The position numbers and the translations under genes were made by a program. Below, piece by piece: positions 1 through 6,050 of a stretch of 6,165 bases of DNA. The notes beneath the pieces are model-generated. The model was not told the origin of the DNA, did not search any database, and was given only the letters and a program-made list of their open reading frames with translations. Position 1 is the stretch's first letter. The number at the start of each line of letters is the position of its first letter. Source of the stretch: Anaerolinea thermophila (GTDB lineage: Bacteria > Chloroflexota > Anaerolineae > Anaerolineales > Villigracilaceae); the NCBI GenBank assembly GCA_022729775.1, contig DZBA01000203.1:1-6165 (forward strand). The letters are read 5' to 3'.

Positions 1-1243
1 CACCGGGGACGATGCCTTCTTCGACAGCGGCGCGGGCGGCTGACAAAGCATCTTCGACGCGGTGCTTCTTTTCCTTCATTTCAGTTTCGGTGGCTGCGCC
101 AACGCGGATGATGGCAACGCCGCCGCTCAACTTGGCAAGGCGTTCCTGAAGTTTTTCCTTGTCATAATCGCTGGTGGATTTGTCAATTTCGATGCGGATT
201 TCTTTGATGCGCGATTCGATTTCGCTCTTCTTGCCTTTGCCGCCGACGATGGTGGTGTTTTCCTTGTCAGAGACAACCTTCTCGGCGCGTCCCAAATCTT
301 GAACAGGGGTGGTCTCGAGTTTGCGACCGGTCTCTTCAGAGATGACCTGTCCACCGGTGAGGGAGGCAATGTCCTGAAGCATGGCTTTGCGGCGGTCGCC
401 GAAGCCGGGGGCTTTGATGGCGAGCACGTTGAGCATACCGCGCAGTTTGTTCAGAACGAGGGTGGCGAGGGCTTCGCCGTCAATGTCTTCCGCGATGATC
501 ACCAGTTCGCGCTTGCCGAGCTGGACGAGTTTTTCGAGCAGCGGCACAATATCTTGCGCGGCGGAGATTTTCTTGTCATAAATCAGGATGTAGGCATCGC
601 TGATTTGCGCCTGCATCTGATCGGTGTGGGTGATGAAGTAGGGCGAAATATAGCCGCGGTCGAACTGCATCCCTTCTACGAATTCGGTTTCAAATTGCAG
701 GGATTTGGATTCCTCAACGGTGATGACGCCGTCTTTGCCGACCTTGTCCATCACGTCTGCGATGAGTTCGCCGATTTCGACATCCGCAGCGGAGTTGGTC
801 GCAACAGAGGCAATTTCTTCGCGGGTGTCAATCTTGACAGAATTCTTCTTGAGCTCGGTCACGATGGTTTCGGTGGCGAGTTCAATGCCCTTCTTCAAAA
901 GCATGGGGTTGTAGCCGGCTTCGAGCGCCTTCAGACCTTCGTTCACAATGGCGTGCGCCAAAACGGTGGAGGTGGTGGTTCCGTCGCCGGCGATGTCGTT
1001 GGTCTTCTGGGCGGCTTCCTTGAGGAGCTGCGCGCCCATGTTCTCAAACGGGTCTTCGAGTTCGATTTCTTTTGCAACCGATACGCCGTCATGCGTAATG
1101 CTGGGGGAGCCGAACTTGCGGTCAATCGCCACGTTGCGACCTTTGGGTCCAAGCGTCGCGGAGACAGCGTTTGCCACAACGTTCATGCCGTTCTTAAGCT
1201 TGCGGCGGGCTTCTTCTGAAAAGACGATTTGTTTAGCAGCCAT
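1..1243 (-). CDS. groEL: Chaperonin GroEL (60 kDa), 3' end cut by window edge
   Basis: Large chaperonin subunit: forms the double seven-membered ring that encloses unfolded proteins and, with GroES and ATP, lets them fold in the cytoplasm. The protein begins MAAKQIVFSEEARRKLKNG and 414 codons are visible of the roughly 540 usual for the family, so about the last quarter lies beyond the left edge. The ATP-site motif GDGTTT falls so that its Asp is residue 87, and the later Asp in RVEDAL is residue 398. Both match the numbering of the two catalytic Asp residues of E. coli GroEL, so there is no insertion or deletion across equatorial, intermediate and apical domains. The start ATG is preceded by AAAGGTG (1253-1259), 9 bases away. 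A 38-base A-rich gap separates it from groES, with which it is surely co-transcribed. No odd residues or frameshift were seen. Identity is certain. Confidence 0.98.
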   Translation of the reverse strand, partial: MAAKQIVFSEEARRKLKNGMNVVANAVSATLGPKGRNVAIDRKFGSPSITHDGVSVAKEIELEDPFENMGAQLLKEAAQKTNDIAGDGTTTSTVLAHAIVNEGLKALEAGYNPMLLKKGIELATETIVTELKKNSVKIDTREEIASVATNSAADVEIGELIADVMDKVGKDGVITVEESKSLQFETEFVEGMQFDRGYISPYFITHTDQMQAQISDAYILIYDKKISAAQDIVPLLEKLVQLGKRELVIIAEDIDGEALATLVLNKLRGMLNVLAIKAPGFGDRRKAMLQDIASLTGGQVISEETGRKLETTPVQDLGRAEKVVSDKENTTIVGGKGKKSEIESRIKEIRIEIDKSTSDYDKEKLQERLAKLSGGVAIIRVGAATETEMKEKKHRVEDALSAARAAVEEGIVPG

Positions 1244-1281
1244 AATTTATTTCACCTTTATTTTTATTTTGATTTTTTGAA

Positions 1282-1578
1282 TTAACCGACAATTCCGAGA
1301 ATGTCGCTTTCGCGCAGGATGAGCAGTTTCTTGCCTTCCATCTTGACTTCAGCGCCAGAATACTTTGCAAAGAGGACAATGTCGCCCGCTTTCACATCAA
1401 GGGAAATTCGCTCGCCCTTGTCGTTTCGTTCGCCGGGTCCGGTGGCAAGGATTTTTCCCTGTTGGGGTTTTTCCTTTGCGGTTTCCGGAAGGACAATCCC
1501 GCCGGCAGTAACTTCTTCCTGCTCGACAGGCTCAACCAACACGCGGTTTCCCAAAGGTTTGAATGACACTTTAGCCAT
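1282..1578 (-). CDS. groES: Co-chaperonin GroES (10 kDa)
   Basis: Small chaperonin subunit: a seven-membered lid that caps the GroEL chamber. The 98 residues match the usual length (95-100). Near the N-terminus is the typical stretch FKPLGNRVLVEP (6-17). The GroEL-binding mobile loop spans about residues 19-34 and carries the hydrophobic tripeptide IVL at 28-30. The C-terminal half has KAGDIVLFAKYSG (63-75), then the end ILRESDILGIVG. The start is supported by a strong GAGGAG Shine-Dalgarno (1587-1592), 8 bases from the ATG. It is the first gene of the groES-groEL operon and lies behind a sigma-70-type promoter and a CIRCE operator, so heat-shock control through HrcA is expected. Identity is certain from sequence and context. 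Confidence 0.98.
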   Translation of the reverse strand: MAKVSFKPLGNRVLVEPVEQEEVTAGGIVLPETAKEKPQQGKILATGPGERNDKGERISLDVKAGDIVLFAKYSGAEVKMEGKKLLILRESDILGIVG

Positions 1579-1619
1579 ATTTATTTCTCCTCATACATAA
1601 AGCAGTGGTCTCAATTTTT

Positions 1620-1646
1620 TTAGCACTCATTACTTGCGAGTGCTAA
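1620..1646 (-). promoter_or_regulatory. CIRCE operator (HrcA binding site)
   Basis: A perfect inverted repeat, TTAGCACTC, nine bases, GAGTGCTAA, identical to the CIRCE consensus. It starts at about the predicted transcription start of groES and lies wholly in the 5' untranslated region, the usual place. In bacteria with HrcA, the dimeric repressor binds this element and represses groESL until heat shock titrates GroEL, which is needed to keep HrcA active. The hrcA gene itself is not in this window. Confidence 0.97.
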
Positions 1647-1660
1647 GAGTAATATTACTC
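1647..1660. repeat. 14-base perfect palindrome over the groESL -10 box
   Basis: GAGTAATATTACTC reads the same on both strands. It abuts the CIRCE element directly and contains the whole TAATAT -10 hexamer of groES. It may be a second operator, or simply a by-product of the AT-rich -10 box. Only the symmetry is seen; a bound factor is not known. Confidence 0.5.
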
Positions 1661-1680
1661 ACTTAAACAGGCAAAGTCAA
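1652..1680 (-). promoter_or_regulatory. groESL promoter (sigma-70 type)
   Basis: Read on the minus strand: -35 TTGACT (1675-1680), a 17-base spacer, and -10 TAATAT (1652-1657). Each hexamer differs from consensus at one position. Transcription would start near 1645, at the edge of the CIRCE repeat, giving a leader of about 67 bases before groES. The fit between promoter, operator and gene makes this call strong, although no start has been mapped. Confidence 0.88.
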
Positions 1681-1721
1681 GGAGGTTATATAAATTCTTA
1701 CAAAACTCTGATATGTGAGGC

Positions 1722-1751
1722 TTGCAATTGAAGATGCGATGGGGGTATAAC
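1722..1751 (+). promoter_or_regulatory. Probable promoter of the PepE-like gene, leaderless type
   Basis: Possible -35 TTGCAA (1722-1727), 18-base spacer, and -10 TATAAC (1746-1751). The hexamers match consensus at 4 and 5 of 6 positions. The -10 ends six bases before the ATG at 1758, so the predicted transcript would start at or next to the start codon. It points away from the groES promoter, about 40 bases from its -35 box. Confidence 0.5.
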
Positions 1752-1757
1752 TCGCAA

Positions 1758-2795
1758 ATGACGACACTTGGAAAAATTGCCTTTCTCGGTTCCGGCGAGA
1801 CCTCCCTCGCGGGCGGGCGGATTTTTGAAATGCTCGCGCGCTTCATCCCCAACCCGATTCGCATTGCCATCCTCGAAACGCCCGCCGGCTTCGAGTTGAA
1901 CGCCTCCATCGTGGCGAATCGCGTCGCGGATTTTCTTCACGCCCGGTTGGGGAATTACAAACCGGTCATTGACCTCATCCCCGCGCGTAAACGCGGAACT
2001 GAACTCAGCCCCGATAACCCCGAAATTCTAAAACCGCTCTTGCAGGCAAACCTCATCTTTATGGGACCCGGGTCGCCGACCTATTTGGCGCGTCAACTGC
2101 GCGGCACGCTGGCGTGGGATATTCTGCGCGCGCGTCACAGACTCGGCGCGACGCTGGTCTTCTCTTCCGCCGCGACGATTTCCGTCGGCGCGCATGTCCT
2201 TCCCGTTTACGAAATTTACAAAGTCGGCGAGGATGTCCACTTCAAAGAAGGCTTGAATTTCTTCTCTGATTTCGGCATGAATCTTTCATTTGTCCCGCAC
2301 TGGAACAACGCCGACGGCGGCATTGACCTCGACACCAGCCGTTGTTTTGTCGGGCTGGAACGGTTTGAGCAATGGCGTGGACTTCTCCCCGCGGAAAACA
2401 TCATCATCGGTTTGGATGAACATTCCGGCATCATCATGGATTGCGAAAAAGGCGTATGTGACGCGCATGGGGTCAGCTCTGTCACGGTGATGAAAAATAA
2501 AAGTATGCAAATTTATCCCACAGGCGCAAACTTTTCATTGAGCGAGTTGGGCTACTGCGTAAAGATTGAAAACATCGAAGATGGGATTCGCCCTGAAGTG
2601 TGGGATATGATTCGCGCCGCAAATTCGGATGACCAAACGCCGCCCGCGGATGTGTTGTCGCTGCTCGAAGAACGCAAGCAAGCCCGCGCGCGGAAAGACT
2701 TCGCCGAGTCAGACCGCCTGCGCGATGAAATCTTCTCACGCGGTTGGATTGTGCAGGATTCAAAGGACGGGCAAAAGTGTTCAAAGATTGTGTAA
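1758..2795 (+). CDS. Peptidase-E-like (S51 / class I amidotransferase fold) protein fused to a CysRS C-terminal tail
   Basis: A 345-residue protein in two parts. Residues 5 to about 270 follow the peptidase E (S51) layout: an opening strand with GSGETS (11-16), a glycine turn MGPGSPTYL (102-110) where PepE has GGGN, a nucleophile elbow FSSAA (135-139) in place of GWSAG, VPHW (179-182) for NPHF, and IIGLDE (216-221) for IIGLPE. By this hand alignment the Ser-His-Glu set of PepE corresponds to Ser137, His181 and Glu221. Residues 298-345 instead match the helical tail at the very end of cysteinyl-tRNA synthetase (ERKQARARKDFAESDRLRDE, then GWIVQD). There is no HIGH or KMSKS motif, so it is not an aminoacyl-tRNA synthetase, though databases may label it so. 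The substrate is unknown; an Asp-dipeptidase role is not assured given the altered elbow. The start at 1758 fits the promoter spacing; in-frame TTG 1722 and ATG 1734 are possible but lack a ribosome site and would add 12 or 8 non-family residues. Confidence 0.85.
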   Translation: MTTLGKIAFLGSGETSLAGGRIFEMLARFIPNPIRIAILETPAGFELNASIVANRVADFLHARLGNYKPVIDLIPARKRGTELSPDNPEILKPLLQANLIFMGPGSPTYLARQLRGTLAWDILRARHRLGATLVFSSAATISVGAHVLPVYEIYKVGEDVHFKEGLNFFSDFGMNLSFVPHWNNADGGIDLDTSRCFVGLERFEQWRGLLPAENIIIGLDEHSGIIMDCEKGVCDAHGVSSVTVMKNKSMQIYPTGANFSLSELGYCVKIENIEDGIRPEVWDMIRAANSDDQTPPADVLSLLEERKQARARKDFAESDRLRDEIFSRGWIVQDSKDGQKCSKIV

Positions 2796-2798
2796 AAT
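2793..2798 (+). promoter_or_regulatory. Possible -10 box for leaderless lutA transcript
   Basis: TAAAAT overlaps the stop codon of the preceding gene and ends six bases before the lutA ATG. There is no purine-rich Shine-Dalgarno in front of that ATG. No convincing -35 hexamer is seen 16-18 bases upstream, so co-transcription with the PepE-like gene remains a fair alternative. Confidence 0.35.
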
Positions 2799-2804
2799 AA
2801 GCGT

Positions 2805-3542
2805 ATGACTACTGTTCAACTGTTTGTCACCTGCCTTGTGGATTCTTTCTTCCCTGAAACGGGCGAAGCCGTCGTGAACATTCTCAACCGTCTCGGCGTG
2901 GATGTGGACTTTGCGCCGGAGCAAACTTGCTGCGGTCAACCGCAATTCAACGCGGGGTTAAGAGATGACGCGCGCGAGATTGCGAAGCACACGATTCAAC
3001 TCTTTGAAAAAACAACAGGCGATATTGTCACGCCTTCGGGTTCGTGCGCGCATCAATTCAGGCATAACTATTTGGAATTATTCACAGGGGATGAGGTGTG
3101 GACTCCGCGCGCGAAGGCATTGGCAGCGCGGACGTACGAGTTTACAGAATATCTTGTAGACCGTTTGGGCGTGACCGACGTTGGCGCAGAGTGGGACGGA
3201 TTATTGACGTATCATTCATCCTGTCACACCCTGCGCGGAATCAACGTGGATGCCCAGCCGCGCGCGCTGCTGGCAAAGGTCAAAGGCGCGAAGGTGGTGG
3301 AACTGCCCAACGCGCATGAGTGCTGCGGCTTCGGCGGCGTGATGTCTGTCGAACATCCCGAACTTTCGGCGGAATGGTTGAAGCGCAAAATTTTCAACTT
3401 TGAATCTACACAGTCGCCGACGTTGGTTGTCACCGACGCGGGATGTCTCATGCACATTGCGGGCGGTCTGCATCGCGCGGGGAAGAGTCAGCGCGTGATG
3501 CACATTGCGGAAGTGTTGAACGCGGTTAATCTTCCGACTTGA
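2805..3542 (+). CDS. lutA: LutA/YkgE-type (Fe-S)-binding protein, two CCG domains
   Basis: A 245-residue soluble protein close in length and sequence to Bacillus LutA (YvfV). It opens with LFVTCLVD, has TCCGQPQ (41-47) and SGSCAH (78-83) in the first cysteine-rich domain, then HSSCHTLR (137-144), ECCGFGG (172-178) and DAGCLM (211-216) in the second, and ends VMHIAEVLN. The eight cysteines (10, 42, 43, 81, 140, 173, 174, 214) give two CCG motifs of the type that bind Fe-S clusters in heterodisulfide reductase and glycolate oxidase GlcF subunits. In Bacillus, LutA works with LutB and LutC to oxidise L-lactate to pyruvate. Here neither lutB nor lutC is adjacent: the upstream gene is the PepE-like one, 9 bases away, and the downstream one is convergent uraA, whose end overlaps by 17 bases. 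The family is sure; the partner and electron acceptor are not. No clear Shine-Dalgarno precedes the ATG. Confidence 0.92.
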   Translation: MTTVQLFVTCLVDSFFPETGEAVVNILNRLGVDVDFAPEQTCCGQPQFNAGLRDDAREIAKHTIQLFEKTTGDIVTPSGSCAHQFRHNYLELFTGDEVWTPRAKALAARTYEFTEYLVDRLGVTDVGAEWDGLLTYHSSCHTLRGINVDAQPRALLAKVKGAKVVELPNAHECCGFGGVMSVEHPELSAEWLKRKIFNFESTQSPTLVVTDAGCLMHIAGGLHRAGKSQRVMHIAEVLNAVNLPT

Positions 3543-4944
3543 AAATCAAAAATACAACATTCATCAAAATACCCACAATTGCAGAAAATACAATCGCGGG
3601 AATTCCGTTGGGGAATAAGACCGGGATGTTGAACGGGAATATGCCGTTGGGCAGCGCGAGATTTCCGCCGATTCCCAAAATCAAAATGGTCGAGCCGACA
3701 GCGAGATTCTTCGGGTCGAAGAGATTCACTTTTTCCGATTGCATGAGCGCAATGCCTTGCATCCCAATGATGCCGAAGAGATAAATCGAAAGTCCGCCGG
3801 TGACCGCGACGGGAATGGAGTTGACCACGCCCGCGAGTTTGCCAATGAACCCAAGCAGGATGGCAATTCCGCCTGCCGCCATTAAAACGGGGATGGAGTA
3901 GTTGCGCGTGATTGCCATCAATGAATTGTTTTCGCCGTAGTTTGTGCCGGGTGCGCCGCCGAGCAAACCCGCCACAATGTCATCTGAACCATCCGCGATT
4001 AAGTTCAAGCCGATGAGTTCTTTGATGTTGAATGGTTTTCTGCCAAGTTCAGCGGCGAGTTCGTCAATGTATAAACTCATCTGGTATAGGTGCGCAGTGG
4101 ATTCGGGAATGGTGGCAATGGCGATGAGTGAAATGCTCACGACCAAGCCCCACGCGCGCGGGTCGTTGAACGCGGGCAGGGTGATTGCGGGGACGCGGAA
4201 CCACGTCTCATTGGCGATGATGCTGAAGTCTACAAGTCCCATCAACGCGGATGCGATATACCCGACCACCACGCCAAACAAAATGGGCAACATGCCCCAG
4301 ATGCCCTTGTTCCGCAAATAGACCGAGAACAAGATTGTCGCAATCAACGTGATGAAGGCAATCATCCAATTGGCGGTGGCTTCGTTGAGGGCAACGCCCG
4401 CGAGCGCAACGCCGATGACCAGCGCGACAGAGCCGGTTACCACCGGCGGCAGAACTTTATCCAACGCGGCTTTGCCGACGCGCATAATCAGCAACCCCAT
4501 GAGGATTTCAAGAACCGCCGTGCCGATGATGCCAACCTGCACCAGCTTGACGCCGTCCGCGCAATAGAATTGGTTTTGGTCAGCAAAGCATTCCGGCGCA
4601 AAGGCGTTCATGGCTGTCACGATGACCGCAATATATGAAAATGAAGAACCGTAATACATGGGGATTTTACGCTTGGATACCAACAGCGCGATAATCGTTC
4701 CCAGCCCGGAAGTGAGCAGCGTTACGCCAATGTCGAACTTTGTCAGAATGGCGACCAGCACCGTCGCCGGAAACATTGTCAACACCTGTTGGAAGCCGAG
4801 ACTCAACATTGCGCCGATGGGCGGCGTATCATCCGGTAGGTATCCAAAAACCTTGTGACCTGACGGCGCAGCCGCAGCTTGCGCGGCGGGCTTTGCTTCG
4901 CTTTTTGGCGCGGTCTTTTTTACTGCCTTGCTCTTTGTTGCCAT
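3526..4944 (-). CDS. uraA: Uracil:proton symporter, NCS2 (UraA/PyrP) family
   Basis: A 472-residue inner-membrane carrier of the NCS2/NAT family, expected to have 14 transmembrane segments in the UraA fold and to import uracil with protons for pyrimidine salvage. Substrate-site motifs match E. coli UraA closely: YGSSF (98-102) with Phe102, PESTAH (280-285) giving Glu281 and His285 in place of Glu241 and His245, and NYGENN (335-340) giving Glu338 in place of Glu290. VTGGLSIYLFGIIG (381-394) is also typical. Uracil fits better than xanthine because both uracil-contacting Glu residues are kept, but this is not proof. Two oddities: a 30-residue Ala/Lys-rich, probably disordered cytoplasmic tail before the first membrane segment, and a loop with Cys119 and Cys128 after the third segment, which UraA lacks. 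The start is set by the Shine-Dalgarno at 4950-4955. Its last 17 bases overlap lutA tail to tail. Confidence 0.95.
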   Translation of the reverse strand: MATKSKAVKKTAPKSEAKPAAQAAAAPSGHKVFGYLPDDTPPIGAMLSLGFQQVLTMFPATVLVAILTKFDIGVTLLTSGLGTIIALLVSKRKIPMYYGSSFSYIAVIVTAMNAFAPECFADQNQFYCADGVKLVQVGIIGTAVLEILMGLLIMRVGKAALDKVLPPVVTGSVALVIGVALAGVALNEATANWMIAFITLIATILFSVYLRNKGIWGMLPILFGVVVGYIASALMGLVDFSIIANETWFRVPAITLPAFNDPRAWGLVVSISLIAIATIPESTAHLYQMSLYIDELAAELGRKPFNIKELIGLNLIADGSDDIVAGLLGGAPGTNYGENNSLMAITRNYSIPVLMAAGGIAILLGFIGKLAGVVNSIPVAVTGGLSIYLFGIIGMQGIALMQSEKVNLFDPKNLAVGSTILILGIGGNLALPNGIFPFNIPVLFPNGIPAIVFSAIVGILMNVVFLIFKSED

Positions 4945-4949
4945 ATTCT

Positions 4950-4955
4950 CTCCTT
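4950..4955 (-). promoter_or_regulatory. Shine-Dalgarno of uraA
   Basis: AAGGAG lies five bases before the ATG at 4944. It fixes the start and shows that the Ala/Lys-rich N-terminal tail is really translated; the next in-frame Met is residue 46, inside the first membrane region. Confidence 0.85.
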
Positions 4956-4997
4956 ATAAATTGGATGAATGCTGTCTTGGATTGTCGAATCCAAAAC

Positions 4998-5030
4998 AAA
5001 AAAAGAGCCGCTTTATAAAAAGCGACTCTT
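4998..5030 (-). terminator. Intrinsic terminator between the YitT-family gene and uraA
   Basis: On the minus strand, AAGAGTCGCTTT pairs with AAAGCGGCTCTT around a four-base TTAT loop. This gives a 12-pair stem (5019-5030 with 5003-5014) with one G-U pair, running straight into seven T (5004-4998). On the plus strand the same stem has a C-A mismatch and no T-run, so it works only for minus-strand transcripts. It lies 124 bases past the YitT stop and 54 bases before the uraA ATG. It can end the YitT transcript, or serve as the terminator of a uraA attenuator. Confidence 0.88.
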
Positions 5031-5040
5031 CGTTTCACAA

Positions 5041-5101
5041 ATAAACACAAACAGACCGATTAAGTATTGTGGGGCGGAATGTTTGTCTCGGATTGGTTTA
5101 T
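5041..5101 (-). ncRNA. Possible structured leader upstream of the uraA terminator
   Basis: On the minus strand, ATAAAC (5101-5096) can pair with GTTTAT (5046-5041), and inside it ACAAACA (5086-5080) with TGTTTGT (5053-5047). The two 3' arms are contiguous; the 5' arms are split by a nine-base bulge. Bulge bases CCGA (5091-5088) could pair with TCGG (5059-5056) of the apical loop as a pseudoknot. It matches neither the purine riboswitch core nor a convincing PyrR site that I can recognise. The helices are AU-rich, so this may be chance. Confidence 0.25.
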
Positions 5102-5115
5102 ACATATCGCGCAGA

Positions 5116-5143
5116 ATTTTACGCGGATTTGAAAGCGTGCCAA
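5116..5143 (-). promoter_or_regulatory. Possible uraA promoter
   Basis: TTGGCA (5138-5143), 16-base spacer, TAAAAT (5116-5121), just after the YitT stop codon. Transcription would begin near 5109, producing about 80 bases of leader before the terminator hairpin. The alternative site between hairpin and ATG has no good pair of hexamers, so uraA expression may depend on passing this terminator. Confidence 0.45.
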
Positions 5144-5153
5144 GGATGAATTT

Positions 5154-6044
5154 TCAGCGTCCCTTCAATGGCTTGAATCCTTCGCCCAAAGCTTCATGCG
5201 CGACGCCGATGACCATAAACGCTTCGGGGTCTATTTCATGCACAATGGATTTGAGCGTTGCCACTTCGGCGTGGCTGACCACGCAATATAGAACCGGGCG
5301 CGAGTTTCCCGTGTACGCGCCTGTCCCGTCGAGGACGGTCACGCCGCGTTCCAAATCTTCCATAATGCGCTCTGAAATTTCGCTGATGTTGCTTGTCACA
5401 ATCATGGCTGTTCGCACGGTGCCGCCGCCCTCGAGAACCGTCTCTGAGACGATGCCGCTGACGTACAGCGTAATCATTGCGTACAGCGCTTCCTTCCATC
5501 CAAAGACAAATCCTGCGGCGAGAATCACAGCCGTATCTACCATGAGGTAACTTTGCGTCATGGATACGCCGCGCCAGTGATTCAAAATCCGCGCGAGGAT
5601 GTCCGAGCCGCCGCTGGTGCCGCGCGCGCGATAGACCAATCCATACCCAATGCCGCTTACGATTGCGCCATATAACGAGTTGAGGAAGATATCGCCTTGC
5701 AGGTCGTTGATTAATTGCGTAGCCGCGCCATTCGCGCCAAAGATGGGCAGTTTCAACACAAGGTCGGTGAGCAGGGAATAGGTGAGGATGGCAAACGCAG
5801 TGCGGAAGGCAAAGTTTTTCCCGCCAAGATAGCGCCATCCCAGCGCAAACAGCGGCAGGTTTCCGAGCAGTACCATTAAACCGATGGGCAAATCTGTAAA
5901 GTGATTGATCAGCTGCGCGATGCCGCTCACGCCGCCCGATGCAAGGTTGGCGGGGACGAAGAAGATTCGCAGGCTGATTGCCTGAATTGCGGAACTCAAA
6001 CCAATAATGAAATAGTCACGGAAAGTGGGGAAGTATTTTTTCAT
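5154..6044 (-). CDS. YitT-family membrane protein (DUF161 plus DUF2179)
   Basis: A 296-residue inner-membrane protein of the YitT family, whose function is not established (a transporter role has been suggested). Residues 10 to about 200 hold five or six hydrophobic segments. The family's paired glycine motifs are present: PANLASGGVSGIAQLI (31-46) and ARGTSGGSDI (140-149), the latter being the hallmark, with the two halves looking like an internal duplication. Residues 205-285 form the soluble DUF2179 domain, with EGGGT (205-209), TGAYTG (241-246), VLYCVVS (251-257) and EIDPEAFM (270-277). Length fits the family (280-300). Several paralogues exist in Bacillus, so no single gene name is given. 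It starts 29 bases after the YraN stop. No Shine-Dalgarno is visible; a TACAAT box six bases before the ATG suggests a leaderless message. Confidence 0.93.
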   Translation of the reverse strand: MKKYFPTFRDYFIIGLSSAIQAISLRIFFVPANLASGGVSGIAQLINHFTDLPIGLMVLLGNLPLFALGWRYLGGKNFAFRTAFAILTYSLLTDLVLKLPIFGANGAATQLINDLQGDIFLNSLYGAIVSGIGYGLVYRARGTSGGSDILARILNHWRGVSMTQSYLMVDTAVILAAGFVFGWKEALYAMITLYVSGIVSETVLEGGGTVRTAMIVTSNISEISERIMEDLERGVTVLDGTGAYTGNSRPVLYCVVSHAEVATLKSIVHEIDPEAFMVIGVAHEALGEGFKPLKGR

Positions 6045-6050
6045 GCCGTT

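Noticed and set aside
62..1219. A 385-codon open frame on the plus strand opposite groEL
   Set aside because: It is the antisense shadow of a certain groEL. Its product is Phe/Gly/Asp-rich with no recognisable family.
1679..1687. A perfect plus-strand Shine-Dalgarno-like AAGGAGGTT
   Set aside because: No ATG, GTG or TTG follows at a usable distance (the nearest is over 20 bases away). It overlaps the groES -35 region and is probably chance.
1722..1757. An upstream start (TTG 1722 or ATG 1734) for the PepE-like gene
   Set aside because: It would add 8-12 residues with no match to the family, lacks a good ribosome site, and would put the start codon within the likely promoter. ATG 1758 begins right before the first core strand.
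1758..2795. Calling this gene a cysteinyl-tRNA synthetase
   Set aside because: Only the last 48 residues resemble CysRS. The HIGH and KMSKS motifs, the zinc site and the Rossmann catalytic domain are missing.
5031..5110. PyrR-binding loop or purine riboswitch upstream of uraA
   Set aside because: The nearest PyrR-like stretch (AATCCGAGAC) departs from the consensus at several fixed positions, and no purine riboswitch core is recognisable, so neither class is claimed.
4969..5550. A 193-codon plus-strand open frame crossing the uraA upstream region into the YitT gene
   Set aside because: It runs through the terminator hairpin and is antisense to a well-supported YitT-family gene; the product resembles nothing known.
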